Counted from the first letter of the stretch, positions 34,201-46,639 are shown. The stretch: DNA of 64,000 nucleotides from Hydnum rufescens UP504 (GCA_014904985.1 MU129084.1:38551-102550), one strand, 5' to 3'. The notes: generated by a model not told the origin, from the letters alone. Numbers and translations: made by a program.

Positions 34201-34967
34201 GCACCAGTCAAGGTTTTGCCACCGCTCGTCTTCTGCTCCCCTTTTCACCGCCACCAGTGGCCCAACTACCAACGGAGCTGCAAATGTCCGGCGCACACCG
34301 CACTACGATCAAGCGATCTGGCAGCCACGGCACGGTTGGACACACTCCGAAGTGAAGGTACCAATCTGAGTGGGGTTGGAGGTTCCCATAGAAAACAGGG
34401 AGAGCCACCAGAAAACAAGGAGAGTGGGGAGCGAAGAGAGCATTAGGTCCAACTCACGAAGTCAATCTTTAACCGGCCACACTGAACGCAAACACACTCC
34501 AGGATCTTCTTGACTTTGCCAAGAAAACCTAAGGGAGTCAGGCGTGTAAGTAACTGAAGTAGGGAAGATACATCAGCTCAACGGACCAACGTGGAAGACG
34601 GGTCGGGCAAGTTCAATGTGTCCGAAGTGGCCCGGGCACTCAGACATCCCTTCACCACATGTTTGACACTTGAAATTGCGGTCGATGGTTCCCATGCGGG
34701 GATCCATAAGACCACTCGTCTTGACCTTCTGCCCGGATTCATCCATGACTTCAGGGTATTCTATTTTTGCAACGGAATGCGCTTTCTGCAACGTGAAAAA
34801 ACCGAAGGATCAGATGAGTCATCGGCACCGGGGGCTTGGCAGCACCTTGCCAGTGCAGGGCCGCACGAAAGATGACCTACAATTTCTTCTGGAGACAGAA
34901 TCCCAAACTGAACTTCACGGACCCTGCGCACGGGTGCAGATGAATATGCGAACTGATGGCCTAACAT
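28230..34967 (-). CDS. RPB1: RNA polymerase II largest subunit (RPB1)
   Basis: Catalytic largest subunit of nuclear RNA polymerase II. Exons on minus, high to low: 34,967-34,881; 34,785-34,587; 34,528-34,458; 34,034-33,783; 33,729-33,406; 33,344-33,098; 33,043-32,870; 32,810-32,731; 32,675-32,654 (22 nt); 32,597-32,550; 32,490-32,430; 32,377-28,873; then CTD exons 28,800-28,789, 28,730-28,656, 28,600-28,571, 28,508-28,497, 28,435-28,415, 28,363-28,230. Landmarks: [21 protein letters not shown] start, clamp zinc motif [17 protein letters not shown], active-site [12 protein letters not shown] (~32,570), bridge-helix/trigger-loop region [20 protein letters not shown]. The C-terminal domain has alternating [14 protein letters not shown] heptads, then irregular repeats (KYSPTSP, AYSPASP) and a short non-repeat tail. 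No frame break was seen. The Met at 34,967 gives an N-terminus matching fungal RPB1. Confidence 0.95.
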
Positions 34968-35406
34968 CGTGATGGGTAGACGGGGTTGATGGCAGAAAAA
35001 AAAACTGGCACAAGCAGTCAGCCCGGCAGAACAGACGGAGCGCTTTCCAGATAGGGACTATAAGAAGTGAAAGCCCAAGTTTCACAAGTTTCACGAGGCA
35101 GCGACGAGCACTGGCCGATTTGAACAACTTTTCCCTGTGAGGCTGCGCGAGTAAGGAAGAGAGAGACGGTGTCAAGAGCACCGCGATATTAGAACCGCAC
35201 GAGGACCACGAAAGTGCTGGGGTTTATTCCGAAGTTCGCAGTTGTTGAGGGACCGGTGAAGGGATAACAATGAAAACCTGGTGAGGAAGGGGTTTGTGTG
35301 CAAGGCAAGTGCCGATAATCTCCGTAAACTCCGCTTGTTTTGTAGCGTAACTGCGTAGTAAAGACTAATCGCTCAAGCACGCCCTCGAGCTTGCCAGTCG
35401 TCTGTG
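34968..35406. promoter_or_regulatory. Divergent promoter region RPB1/VPS35
   Basis: 439 bp between the two start codons, transcribed outward on both sides. No clear TATA box was seen; shared promoter use is inferred from spacing. Confidence 0.5.
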
Positions 35407-38400
35407 ATGGCGATGCTGCCCCTTCCTTTGCCTCTTCCGGTGGAGGACACGCTTGTCGCAAGTCTGAGCGTGGTGAAAATGCAATCCTCCGTAATGAGGA
35501 AGTATCTGGTATGTAGTCAGTTTTGTTTGAACCTAGCCCTGGACGAAAAGTGCTAAATGGCTTGTGAGATCACCAGGAAGCCGATCAACTCATGGATGCC
35601 CTTAAGAGTGCGAGTACAATGCTCGCCGAACTCAGGACGTCTTCATTGACTCCAAAACAATACTACGAACTATGTATGGTCTGTCGTATTCTTCTTGTGG
35701 CACTCTTGACCCATCTCGATGTCCATTAGACATGTCGGTTTTTGATGCCCTGCGACATGTTTCAAACTATCTCTACGACGCACATACAACAGGAAAACAT
35801 CATCTCGCTGATCTTTACGAACTCGTGCAATATGCTGGCAATATCGTCCCCCGTCTGTACCTGATGATCACTGTAGGCTCTGTGTACATGAGCATACCCG
35901 ATGCACCCATCAAAGAAATCATGAAGGATATGATGGAAATGTCTCGGGGAGTTCAACACCCCACAAGGGGTCTCTTTCTTCGACATTACCTTAGTGGCCA
36001 GACGCGCGATCATTTGCCAGTCGGTGATGATCACGGGTGCGATGCTCTTCGCTCCTTGCTGTCAATCCACTTCTTTTAACTTAGTTCCCCTGTCTAGGCC
36101 ATCCGGTAATCTGCAAGACTCGATTGCGTTCGTCGTTACAAATTTCATCGAGATGAACAAGCTTTGGGTGCGTCTTCAGCACCAAGGACATTCCCGTGAT
36201 CGAGAGAAGCGTGAGGTGGAACGTCGGGAATTACGCATTCTTGTTGGCACAAACTTGGTCCGTTTGAGCCAACTGGAGGGCGTCGATCTGGCAATGTACC
36301 AAACCACAATTCTCCCAAGCATCCTCGAACAAGTGGTCAACTGTAAGGACGTCATAGCACAGGAATATCTTATGGAGGTTATCATTCAAGTCTTTACCGA
36401 TGATTTCCACCTTCACACCTTGGGTCATTTCCTGTCTGCAACCGCTCAACTACATCCCAAGGTCAACATCAAGCAAATCGTCATCGCATTAATTGACCGT
36501 CTTGCAGCGTATGCGGCTCGCGAAGCAGAGAATGAAGATCCGGAAGAGACTAAGCGCCAGGAGGAAGCCGCCGCAAAACGTTTGGCCGATCGCGTGAAAC
36601 TCCAAAAGGAAAAGGTTCGCGAACGGGAACGCGACAAGGATAACCCAATATCGAGTGCCATTGATACCTGGGGAAAGGAAGAGCCTATAGTTTCCGCCTC
36701 TGTGGAGTTCTCAGGAGCGGTTGGTGCAGTCGATGCCGATCCAGAGTCTGTTGTCCAAGGGAGTGATGCAGTAAAAAAGTTCCGAGGAATTCCAGAAGAT
36801 GTCAAACTGTTCGAGGTTTTCTGGCATCAAGTTGTGGAGCTCATAAAGGTGTGTATCCACCGTAGTATGATGCCCGGAGATGTGATCCACCGATATTCCA
36901 ATGCTCTAGGCTCGACCAGATTTGTCTATACAAGATATTACTGCGTTACTGGTTTCTTTGGCTAATCTTTCGTTGAGTTGTTACCCTGATCGTCTGGAAT
37001 ATCTTGACCAAGTACTTGGATTCGCCCGGGACAAAGTTCGCGAGTTCTCCGATAGGTGAGTCCACAGTCGACCTCAGCTTCTCTTTACCAATCACACTTG
37101 CAGCCCCGACTTACATACCTCTACAACAACTTCCCATATCCTTTCGTTGCTGCTGGCACCAATCAATTCGTATCAATCCGCCCTGACGCTCCTTGCTATA
37201 CCAAACTATGTCCCGCTCCTCATTCAGCAGGCGTTCGCGACCCGGCGTTCCATCGCGACTTCTATTATATCATCTGTACTGAAGAATGAGACGTATCTAG
37301 AGACGCCAGAAGATGTGGCTGGGATTTTGGAGTTATGCCATGTCCTGGTTCGAGACCAAACTGACGCCGGGCTTGGCCCGAGCAGTATGGGCCCATTGGG
37401 TGGGCGCAGTATGAAGATGAATTTGGAAGATCTTGCAGAGGAGCAAGGATGGGTGGCACGAATGATTCATCTCCTCCGAGCAGAGGACCTAGATGTTCAA
37501 AACGAGGTGAGACGCCCTCCCTGATTCTCGAAATTCCGCTCCTGAATTAGGTTCAGCTTCTCCAAACGGCTCGGAGGTACTTTGTTGAGGGAGCAGAACG
37601 AATGCGATATACTTACCCCCCGCTAATCACGGCATCTATAAACCTCGCGCGGCGATATAAACTTCGAGAATTTGTTGTGAGCTCCGAAGTCCACCCATTC
37701 CATCCCATGAGATCGTAACCCACACGACTCCATAGGAAGTGGACTGGCCTCGAAAGGTTACAGCGTTGCTCAAGTCTATCCACCAGACAATATCTGTTCT
37801 CAATACCAAAGTCGAGCTCCTGCGATAAGCCTTCGACTTTTCCTCCTCGCAGCCCAAGTCTCAGACGAATGTGGCTTTGAAGAGCTCACCTACGAATTCT
37901 ATGTGCAGGCTTTCTCAGTGTATGAAGAGTCCATATCAGACAGCCGTGCCCAACTGCAGGCAATAACGACCATCATTGGGACACTGCAGGGTGCGACTGT
38001 GTTTGGAAATGATAATTACGATACCCTTGGCACGAAAGCGGCACTGCACGCCGCAAAGTTACTGAAAAAACCCCATCAGTCCGCTGCTGTCCAAATCGCT
38101 AGTCATCTGTGGTGGCAAACGAAACCGGTCCTTCCTGTTGCTGAGCTGCCTGAGACTGCAGCAGAAGATGGTGTAATGGCCTTGGGAGAAAAGAAGGTAT
38201 ATATCTCAGCACTACCTCGCTACTGAGGTTCTCATCGGCGTTTCCTTAGCCAATGGAGGACGGGAAACGTGTGTTGGAATGTCTACAACGGTCTTTGCGG
38301 GTTGCTGGATCCAGTTTCGAGGAAATTATAAGCCTGCAATTGTACTGCGATGCTTTGGATCGATACATATATTACTTCGATCGGAAAGTGGAAGAGGTAA

Positions 38401-38713
38401 GCGTTTCCTACTTGTTCTTTGTCTTTGGTTTTAGTGAACAGGATTGGTATACTAGGTCACGTCAAAATATGTCAATACCATCATTGAATTGATTGTAAAT
38501 CAAATCGATATCGCGTCGTCGCCAGACCTGCATCCAACGGCTCGAGCTCCACCAGGATTGATCGAAGGGGTGCAAGCACCCGAAATGATCATTCGTCACT
38601 TCCGGAATACGTTGGATTACATTCAGGGTAAGAAGGATGACGCGCAGAATCGTCGAAAGTGGGCAACGATCGACGTCGCCGGTGCGCTCTTAAAGATGGG
38701 GATGGTGTCATGA
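35407..38713 (+). CDS. VPS35: Retromer core subunit VPS35
   Basis: VPS35 is the cargo-binding alpha-solenoid of retromer, which retrieves membrane proteins from endosomes to Golgi. Exons: 35,407-35,508; 35,577-35,673; 35,730-36,036; 36,098-36,848; 36,910-37,055; 37,104-37,506; 37,551-37,676; 37,736-38,196; 38,250-38,396; 38,456-38,713. Landmarks: [37 protein letters not shown] (split by an intron), [35 protein letters not shown] (the PRLYLM and GLFLR motifs bind Vps26/Rab sites), a charged linker, then [17 protein letters not shown] and [16 protein letters not shown] near the C-terminus. The start MAMLPLPLP precedes the usual [10 protein letters not shown]. At ~37,817 a net +2 (or -1) shift separates NTKVE from [12 protein letters not shown], probably a sequence error. 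Confidence 0.93.
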
Positions 38714-38843
38714 CAGTTCTATGTATCACTCGACTCACATAACGTAATACTATTCATTAGCGAACGCGGATCCTGGGAATATACAAAGTGGATACAACAA
38801 TTCCAGTCCTGGCACGTACCCAAGGTACATGGGATGACATTCG

Positions 38844-41156
38844 TTAGTCAAAGGAGATAAGCATGGCCTCTTTCTGTTCTACGGGAGCCCGATACGCTGG
38901 GGACGGCAGAGGCGCTGTAGGGACGGATGGGAAGATCGGAAATGAATGTGGTGCAGGCTTGACAGGCGCCTGCTGCTGGGAGACGATTGGGGGAGACGAT
39001 AGAGGCAAAGGTATGTGAGGACTACTCATCGAAGAGGTGAAATCACCAGCGGTGGCCTGGCTGATGGGATGATACGTTTGTACTGGAGGTGTTTCTCGCA
39101 ACGTGAGGGATTGAAGTTGCTCCGCAGAACTGATATAATCATTGGTATTGGAATAAGTCTGGGGAGAAAGACCCGGAACATGAGGTTCTTGGCGCGGTGT
39201 GCTGGTCTCCCAAGATGCAGGGTATTGTAGTAATGTTTGTGGGTAAGAGTACTGTGTTGAGGATGATACTGTATTGTGGAATGACTGTGTTTGATAAGGC
39301 CGACCAAGTGCTGGAGTCGAGTTATATAGAGTTGGAGATGACACTTGAGTGGTCAGAAGATGGTCGTAAAGCCTCGCCGCCTGTGACAATTTCTCATTCA
39401 TCTCGGCCAACAATTCTGTAGGAAAGACTTCAACTCAGTATTCTGTGTGCGGGAACCCGCCAAATATACTGACGTTCTTTGCGTCCTGTGTCGTCCAAAC
39501 TTCGAACAAGTTTGGGTCTCGCGCCATTGGCTCGATCATACAGCTCATTCACCCCCTGTTGCCGCACAAGGTCCGTAACCCCACGGGCATGAGCAGCCTC
39601 TATCGTCTGGCTGAATGTTAAGATCGCATCCGATTCGAAGGGATTGAGGTCGAAGTTTTGCGAAGACTGGGAAGTCACATAAGTAGTCATCCCTTGGTTG
39701 ACCATAAACCACAACTGACCTCCAACTCAGCAGGAGTAGAAACATGGGAATCGGAACGAGTAGCTGATTCATCAGCCACGGGTGCGCTTGGCTTGGGAGC
39801 GTTCGCTTCCCTGAGACTGGCTTCGATGGCAGCATGCAGCTCGGGGTCATCATCAGCCGGATTTGTCGCCGGGATTTCTAACATGGGAGGCTCAGACACA
39901 AGGGAAATAGGAGAGGTGGCGTATTCGGTCCTCCGTGGACCATGCTGTTCCCTAAGCCCCGCCTCCTCCAGTGAAAGTTGAATGGCCCTTTGTAACTCCT
40001 CATCCATAAGCTCGTCTGCCGATTTACGTCCTAGGTGCTCTGTCACTCGGCGCGACAACTTCCGTGAAAGGCGAGAAGGCGCCCCAGGTTCCTCACTTGA
40101 GTTCGACAGCGTTAGTAGTTTTGGCAAATGAAAGAAGGAGTGGCTTACGGAAAGGGGGCCGTCTTGGTTCTTCCTGCCTTGATGAAACAGCTATCACACA
40201 CACGGACGGGCTGCATGATGCCAAGGTGCGGCAATGCCATCACTTTGCTCGAACATTGTTGATCGAACACAAGACCGCAACTCCGACAATGATGTTTTCG
40301 ATTAGTAAAAGAGAATGGTGTTCGGCATCTCAAACAAACGTCAGAATCTATCCATTCCGGAGGCTAGAAGGGCAAGTAAGCAAAGACTTAGGGGCGAGAA
40401 TCACGCAACGAATACTTACTGTCTTTGTATCTACCATTGCCGCACTGGCGGCAACTACATCCTTAGGAGGAAACGAAAAGCCTAGACATACGCTAAGGAC
40501 TTGGGACTAATTCCTGGCTAACTGACTTGTGCTCACCGTCTTTCTGGAGTGCCTTGTACACCTCTGTCGCGTATCCAAGGCCGGTCTTGCTTTCGAAAGC
40601 CAGTGCCCAGTTCTGGATAAGACGGAGAATCTTCTGTTTCACATCAGAATTCACACCCTGTTCGAGATCGCAGTTGGTTGGTGAAACGGAACATGGAGGA
40701 GGAAAGCGTACAGGAATCTTCAAGATTGAGACGAGGTTGTCCATGAATTCCCGCGACGCGACCTCGACCAAAAAATGGTCTCCCCCATTCTTCACACACG
40801 TATCTGCCAACTGAAAAAATGGTGAGGTAACCTAAATAATAGTATGGTAGTATGAACCCGATGGGCAATAACAACATACAGTCAAGGCGAAGAGTTGCAC
40901 ATTGGGATTTTTGTGGTTCACGCGGCGTTTGATGCTGCGCATAGCTTCCTTCGCTGGGACAGTCTTCGATCTGATACAGTCACTAATCTCAAAATTGAGC
41001 TCGAGGTTCTCCCCCCCGTAAGGTAGAGTCTCTGCGGTCGCTTTGTCTACAAATGGGCCTAACCGTCAAGAAGACCGTGGCAACCAAGCACTCTGATAGG
41101 CGCATACCGATGTCTTCGTCGAACTTGGACGTCGACGCCCAGAAGAGGCTGGCCAT
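38844..41156 (-). CDS. VPS27: ESCRT-0 subunit VPS27 (VHS-FYVE-UIM)
   Basis: Sorts ubiquitinated cargo at endosomes with Hse1. Start [17 protein letters not shown] at 41,156; stop at 38,844. Domains in order: VHS (~41,156-40,540: [55 protein letters not shown]); FYVE zinc finger (~40,370-40,145: [19 protein letters not shown] and RVCDSC, so the RKHHCR and RVC motifs that bind PI3P are present); two ubiquitin-interacting motifs ([15 protein letters not shown] and [15 protein letters not shown], ~40,000-39,790); a helical Hse1-binding-like region ([43 protein letters not shown]); and a Pro/Ser-rich tail ending LISFD. Several short introns, one with a TACTAAC branch site (~40,103). Convergent with VPS35, 130 bp apart. 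Confidence 0.93.
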
Positions 41157-41252
41157 ATTTCACCGTTGTATCGAGATCCACTAAGTGGCTGAGTCAATGG
41201 GAGGGGCGTCCGTGGTCAGTCTTCGGATCCAAATTTCCCAAACCGCACCACG
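41157..41252. promoter_or_regulatory. 96-bp divergent promoter VPS27/ArfGAP
   Basis: Only 96 bp separate the two start codons, so core promoter elements must be shared or overlap the 5' UTRs. No TATA-like motif stands out. Confidence 0.5.
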
Positions 41253-42640
41253 ATGTCGAAACAGGAAAAGTCGACAACAGAGAAGAATACGAAAACATTG
41301 AGGGAGCTTCTCAAACACCCAGAGAACAAAACTTGTGCGGATTGCAAGCGCAATGGTTAGTGCACATTCACGTGCCATGCGCCGCAAATCTCATCCCTGT
41401 ACTCTGCAGATCCAAGATGGGCGTCTTGGAATCTGTGAACTCTTCTATAATGCGTATGCCTATACTTTGACTCATTCTGATTATAGGGGCGTGTTCCTCT
41501 GCATTCGATGTTCGGGCGTCCACCGTAGTATGGGTACACACATCTCCAAGGTGAAGTCAGTTGACTTGGACGTCTGGACCCCTGAACAGATGCAGGTGGG
41601 TCGAGGGGAGATCCACATCTCTATTTGTTATCCCTGAGTCCTCGTCTTTCTAGTCGGTGATGAAATGGGGTAACGCAAGGGCGAATATTTACTGGGAGGC
41701 CCATCTCAGAGCTGGGCACATCCCCCCAGATCACAAAATGGACTCATTTATCCGCTCCAAGTATGAATCGCGTAGATGGGCCATGGAGGGTCCACCGCCT
41801 GACGATCCATCCGTTTTGGACAACCCTCCTACACAAGTCGAGGCCCCCTCGGTTGGTGCTGGTCTGTCTTGGATATTTCAAGGCCCTTTCTGATTCGTTG
41901 CGCCTAACAGGGACATGCTGCTCCCTCGCCTGAAACAATTCCCGCCCCATCTATCCCCTCGAGTATTGGTGCCACAGTCTCAGCTCCTACACAGACGTCC
42001 ATATCTCTGCACAGCTCGCACACGTCACCCCGACGCTGCAGTTCATGGGCCATTGATCAGCCCAAAATCTGCGACCACTTCCCCAGTATCCTCTGTGCAG
42101 CAGTCCGATATATTCAGCTTAGATTTTTCCCCTCCAATGAATCCCCAACCATCCGCAGCCACGAAAGACGTCAAGAACGATATTCTATCCCTCTTCGAAG
42201 CAACAGCATCCCCGTTGCCTGCAGGCGAAACTCCGGCAAGCTTCGTAGGTCAGAATGGTGGGGGGATGTGGGGTCTGCAACCGGGTTGGAGTGCAGCAAC
42301 TGCCAAATCTCCTATAGATTCGTGGGGATTGTTCTCGAATGCACCTGCGGCTGCTGTACCCACGGACCAAAGTGATGAGCTCTTTTCCGCACACGGATTC
42401 GCGAGTTCCACTCCTCAGAATGTTTGGGCAGCTTCGGCAGCACCTGCCCCCCTGGTTTCACGCAATGCTCTCGTTGACACCAATGGTGGGTGGCACTCCA
42501 CCAATTCGATGGGGGACAATGGAATTGATGGTGGTACTTCTGGTGGATTTGGAGATTTGTCCACTATGCCTGGGGTGACTGCTAATATTCAGGCAAAGAA
42601 AGATGATGTTTTTGGCAATCTCTGGGCTGGTCTCAATTAG
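41253..42640 (+). CDS. ArfGAP-domain protein (Age2/SMAP-like)
   Basis: GTPase-activating protein for Arf, acting in vesicle budding at Golgi/endosomes. Exons 41,253-41,355; 41,410-41,434 (25 nt); 41,487-41,595; 41,654-41,851; 41,911-42,640. The ArfGAP zinc finger is [24 protein letters not shown] (split by two introns), matching C-x2-C-x16-C-x2-C, followed by [20 protein letters not shown], in which the Arg after HRS is the catalytic arginine position typical of the family. WTPEQMQSVMKWGN and ANIYWEAHL follow. The C-terminal half is low complexity with FSLDF, DSWGLF and a final [14 protein letters not shown]4 run at ~42,027 needs one base fewer to keep [11 protein letters not shown] in frame with [12 protein letters not shown]. 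The family call is certain; assignment to Age2/SMAP is by layout. Confidence 0.85.
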
Positions 42641-42930
42641 GAGGAATATGTATAAACTTCTTTGTGGCGGCTATTTTAGATCCGTTATTTTCTTCTTGTC
42701 CATTTTTCTTCAGTCATGATGAACCTAAGAATTGTCTGCCTGAATTGACTTGCCAACCACATTGGTCATGCAATTTGAACTGGGGGCTCCATGGTCCAAA
42801 TCTCTAGTTAAGTATAATAAATGTAAGGCTCAAAGCATCTGACTTGATCAGGAAAAGTAGTTGACTGGGCTAATTTCTTGCTTATGCATAATTAGTGTTG
42901 CCAAAGTTCAGGTTCACAGCTGGTGGCAAG
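42641..42930. other. Downstream region, no gene
   Basis: 3' flank of the ArfGAP gene; no further feature was recognised before the MITE. Confidence 0.4.
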
Positions 42931-43315
42931 TAGCCTCGCTCAATTCTGTTCGGATGGGTCTGTTCAGGTCACAAAATATATATTTTTTGAGTTAGCCGTG
43001 ACTAAAAATAAGTGTCAGGCACGAAATTTTTGTGCAAGGTGAACAGAAAGCGCGAACAGCCCAAACCTCTGTTCATGTCGTTGCGAAAATATTTGTTCGA
43101 CTTTTAGCGTCCGCGACCCTGACAGTTCGTTGTAAAAGCTGTCATCCGTCAGTCGAAATTGAAATGCCAAGCGAAAATGGCGGTTCACTGAAAAACCCCA
43201 CTCATTTCTGAAGCCTGTTCACCCTCAACTTTTGGTAGGGAAGTTGCCGTTTTCCTAATTATAGATGATCAAAAAAAAAAAGTTGCAACAACCTGAACAG
43301 AATTGAGCGAGGCTA
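42931..43315. mobile_element. MITE with 19-bp perfect TIRs and TA ends
   Basis: GCCTCGCTCAATTCTGTTC (after TA, 42,931) is perfectly inverted at 43,295-43,313 (followed by TA). Length is 385 bp with no coding capacity. TA at both ends fits a Tc1/mariner target duplication. The interior has CTGTTCAGGT on both sides, extending the inverted similarity. Confidence 0.85.
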
Positions 43316-44049
43316 GTGCTTGCATTGGCTCAAGTCACAGTTTGAACTTGTGTGGTGCATAATATCCATTTCAAGTGACACTCTGTGCCTAGTCACACAT
43401 CAGGATATTGACTATCAATGTCTCAGCAAGTTTGGGTTTGAGGCTCAGGACTTGGCCTTAACACATCAAGGGGAACAGGTACAGGTGTGTGTGGACAAGC
43501 AAAGTCTAATAACTTGCCCAGAGACTGATCTGTTGACTTCCTGGCCTTGAAAATAGTAAATTTGGGGTCTCCTTGCATTTCAAAAATGCTCAATATGAGG
43601 TCATGTGACCATTTTTTGGATTGGCCAATTTTTGAGACCCAATTTCTGCAACTTTATATGCTTCCCTGGGTGAGTCAGAGGCTTTGTGAGGGTCCTATGT
43701 GATTGTATGTTAGAGTACAAACATGTTCTAACCATGGGTGCTAATGTATACATAGCTATAAATACAATAGACTCTCCCTACTTCCTCTTATTTAATTCCA
43801 AATCATTCACAATATATTTAATAACAAGCTTAGCTTGCTGGGAGATGGCACAATGTCTTTTTTGTTTTTAACTGCCAATTAAGACTTCATATGATAGCTT
43901 GCATAACCCTAATCAGTCCTACCAAGTCATATCACTGGCTAACTCTGCAGTCTTGTGAATGTAGTTAATTCTAGAACAGAAGTTAATGATACTATAATTC
44001 CAGTGGAAATTAAAGATAAAATCCAAAAAAAATTTAAATCTGATCAATG
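43316..44049. other. Intergenic, no gene recognised
   Basis: No coding region or clear repeat boundary was seen. Confidence 0.35.
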
Positions 44050-44286
44050 TTGCCAAAAAGACCAGAGATAACCACCCACATGACAGAAGGGCAACAATAA
44101 TAACTAGAATGCTGATAACCACAGCAAGGATGATGGGAACCCCATGACTGAGCTGGGGGAGAGAAGAGGTGACAGCATATGAGGATATACATAGGTGTCA
44201 TCTGTGATAAAATTGATGGGGGACAAAACATGAAAGTCTGATGGGTAGCTCCAAGGGTAGAAGCAAATGTCAATTCACTCCTGACA
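44050..44286 (+). mobile_element. LTR family 2, 3' fragment
   Basis: Matches the 3' end of the complete element at 59,654-60,501: GGGCAACAATAATAA..GAATGC, GCAAGGATGATG, CCCCATGACTGAGCTGGGGG, GAAGCAAATGTCAATT, ending CTCCTGACA. The 5' part is missing. Confidence 0.65.
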
Positions 44287-44287
44287 G

Positions 44288-44728
44288 GTGTATGGTTGCC
44301 ACAGTCAGGTTTGGGCCAGATTTTGTCCAATTTGGGAAAAACCTGAACCTGACTGAGGTTCAGTCCCAGATCAGTTTGGTTCAGATTTAAACCCAGTGTA
44401 AACCTGAAACTTGAGATATGGCAGAAGTGAAAATTTTCATCAGTTCTACACAATATCTAGACCCTCTGCTTGAGTCCTTGCCTCTGCCACTGCCTTTTCA
44501 TCCCAGTTAGCATCCACATCTCACTCACATCCATCCTTCACATCTATTTGTTGCTTACACATCTTCAGTGGATAGGATTTAGCTAGCTGCATTGTGTCAT
44601 GTGACTATGATTGCCAAAGTCTGGTTCAGGTCTGGTTTTGCCCCATTCAGGCAAAACCTGAACCTAACCTCAGGTTAGGTTCTGGTTTAACCCAGATTTG
44701 AACCTGAAACCATAGATGAGAGATATCT
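44288..44728 (+). repeat. Two copies of a CAGGTT/AACCTG-rich repeat
   Basis: Copies at ~44,290-44,418 and ~44,625-44,728. Each contains GGTTGCC or GATTGCC, AGGTTT..., AAAACCTGAACCT, GGTTCAG and AAACCTGAAAC, in that order. Inverted copies lie at 58,300-58,445 and 58,768-58,882. No open frame. It is built from overlapping AACCTGA/TCAGGTT words, giving many small palindromes. Confidence 0.6.
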
Positions 44729-44985
44729 GACCTGAACACTGATGTTAACAACAATCTGGGATGAGTCATCAATTCTGGCAAGTTCCTAGATTATGTAAGC
44801 AGGTTCCTTGGTGGAGAAATATATTGCTTTGAATGAAGCTAAACATAAAACCTCATGCAAAGCTTACACTGACTATACATAGTCCTTAAAAACAACAGCA
44901 CTCAGCCTATGACTCATTGAAGAGCCTGTTCCATCTAGTGTTAAGGCTCCTAGAGGTTCAGATTCAAACCCAGGTTTGAACCTGG

Positions 44986-45177
44986 CAGGGCAACACTGCC
45001 ATTGAAGCCACAAGCAGAAAGAGGAAAGAGATTAATTAACCACATGCCTATCACAGTGGGAATCCTGAGAGATCAAAACTAGTGATCCCCCAACTGCAAA
45101 GGGCTATAAGTACTACTTCCTGCACACAGCCACCACAGCCACCATGGCCCATCAAGATGATGTTGGAGGGATAAAAC
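44986..45177 (+). mobile_element. LTR family 2, 5' fragment
   Basis: Begins GGCAGGGCAACACTGCC and follows the 5' part of the family-2 LTR: GAAGCCACAAGCAGAAAGAGG, AGATTAATTAACCACATG, GGGAATCCTGAGAGATC, GGGCTATAAGTACTA. After ~45,177 similarity is lost; the 3' end of the same family reappears at 46,051, so the two may be one LTR carrying an ~870-bp insertion. Confidence 0.6.
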
Positions 45178-46050
45178 CCTATTATGTGCAGACCTCATCT
45201 GTGCCCAACTACCTCCTCAAACAAAACCATTCTTTTACAATTTCCTCATATCCATACCAGTGATTCCTTTGGTCATCATGTAGCATGGATTCCACAGCAT
45301 GGGAACCATGGCCTCTTTACTTTTCCTCTACCCTACATACAAGACATTTATTTGTCTGTCCATGGCATTTCAACAGGCCATACAAAATTGTACTTATTTC
45401 AAGCCAGCTCAACATGGCCACAGCAATTCAACTTGCTTATGTTCATCCACCCATTATATCACTATTGGCATATTCAATTGCCTCAAGGGAAATACTTGAC
45501 TCTGGATTATGTAACACAATCCTTGCCTTGACTCATGGACTAGTCACATGTTAAATAGGGCTATTGCAATACTCTCAAGGAGTAAATGTGGAATATCTCC
45601 CCCAGTTTAGATCAGATTGACTTGGAAAACAGTTCCCAGAAAGCTGTGATTAATACCTATCTAACAGTACCAAACATGCATTTATCAGATGCAAACTGCA
45701 CCCTCCAGGTCAATTTTACCTTGTACTTCACACTGTCCTTCAGTATTTTTCAAATTTCTCCACCATTTTTGATTCAATTCATTCACAACAACTGCCCCTG
45801 GAAAGATGTTGAAAATTTGTGTTGAATAGTACCAAGTGAAAAATGAACAGATTAGAACTCAGGCTTCTGTGATTTAGTCTCCTCATCCACTTTTCTGATT
45901 AGGAAAGGCAATTATGATTCTGGCACCCTATATCTGATGGAGGGTACATCTAGGGTGACCAGTTCTACCTTGCCCTAAGGGATTCTGTTCAGTAGGAGAG
46001 AAGGAATAGTTTGGTTAAGTGATATTCCTCTATTCTCACTTGATATTTAA
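45178..46050. other. Insertion-like unassigned segment
   Basis: Lies between the 5' and 3' parts of a family-2 LTR. No coding region with recognisable domains. Confidence 0.35.
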
Positions 46051-46369
46051 ATAGGAGTCTGGATAGGCAACTGCATGGACTCCCATGGGGAGTGAGGTGA
46101 CAAGGGGTGCTGATGAAGCCTCAGATGCTGCCACTGATCAATTACCCAGTCCACAGCCTGCTGGCCTAGGCCCAATGACACAAGGGCAATAACAATAAGG
46201 AGAATGCCAATAATTATGGCAAGGATGATGAGAACCCCCATCACTGAGCTGGGGGAGAGAGGAGGCAAAAGCATTTGAAGACATAGGTGCCATATGATAA
46301 GATTGATGAAGAATGGTACTCTGATCAGTAACTCCAAGGGCAGAGGCAAATGTCAATTTGTTCCTGACA
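46051..46369 (+). mobile_element. LTR family 2, 3' fragment
   Basis: From GAGTCTGGATAGGCAACTG to GTTCCTGACA. The antisense strand encodes a hydrophobic segment (VLIILAIIIGILLIVIALVS) also present in the other copies. Confidence 0.65.
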
Positions 46370-46639
46370 ATTCAAGCAACATATTGTTACATTTTTAATT
46401 TGTTCATTGGAAAACTCAGGATTGAAAGAGGATTCTATGTGGCAGGGATTTTTCCCTCCAACAATGGGTACCCCAAAGGTGTCAAAGGATCATAGTGATG
46501 ATGAAGGAGCAGGGATCTATAACAGAATGGGGTTAGGTCAAGGATTACCTCATCTTCAGAGTTTCAATTTCACTTAGCTCATCTGCAGAGTTTGAACTGG
46601 CAGCCAGCACATCCCATGTGATGAGAGCCAAGGTGCCAA

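Noticed and set aside
29489..34972. Several plus-strand open frames inside RPB1
   Set aside because: Antisense shadows of the RPB1 exons; no splice support or motifs.
44986..46369. Full LTR retrotransposon with two LTRs and internal genes
   Set aside because: The two ends are the 5' and 3' parts of one LTR; the ~870 bp between them has no retroelement domains.
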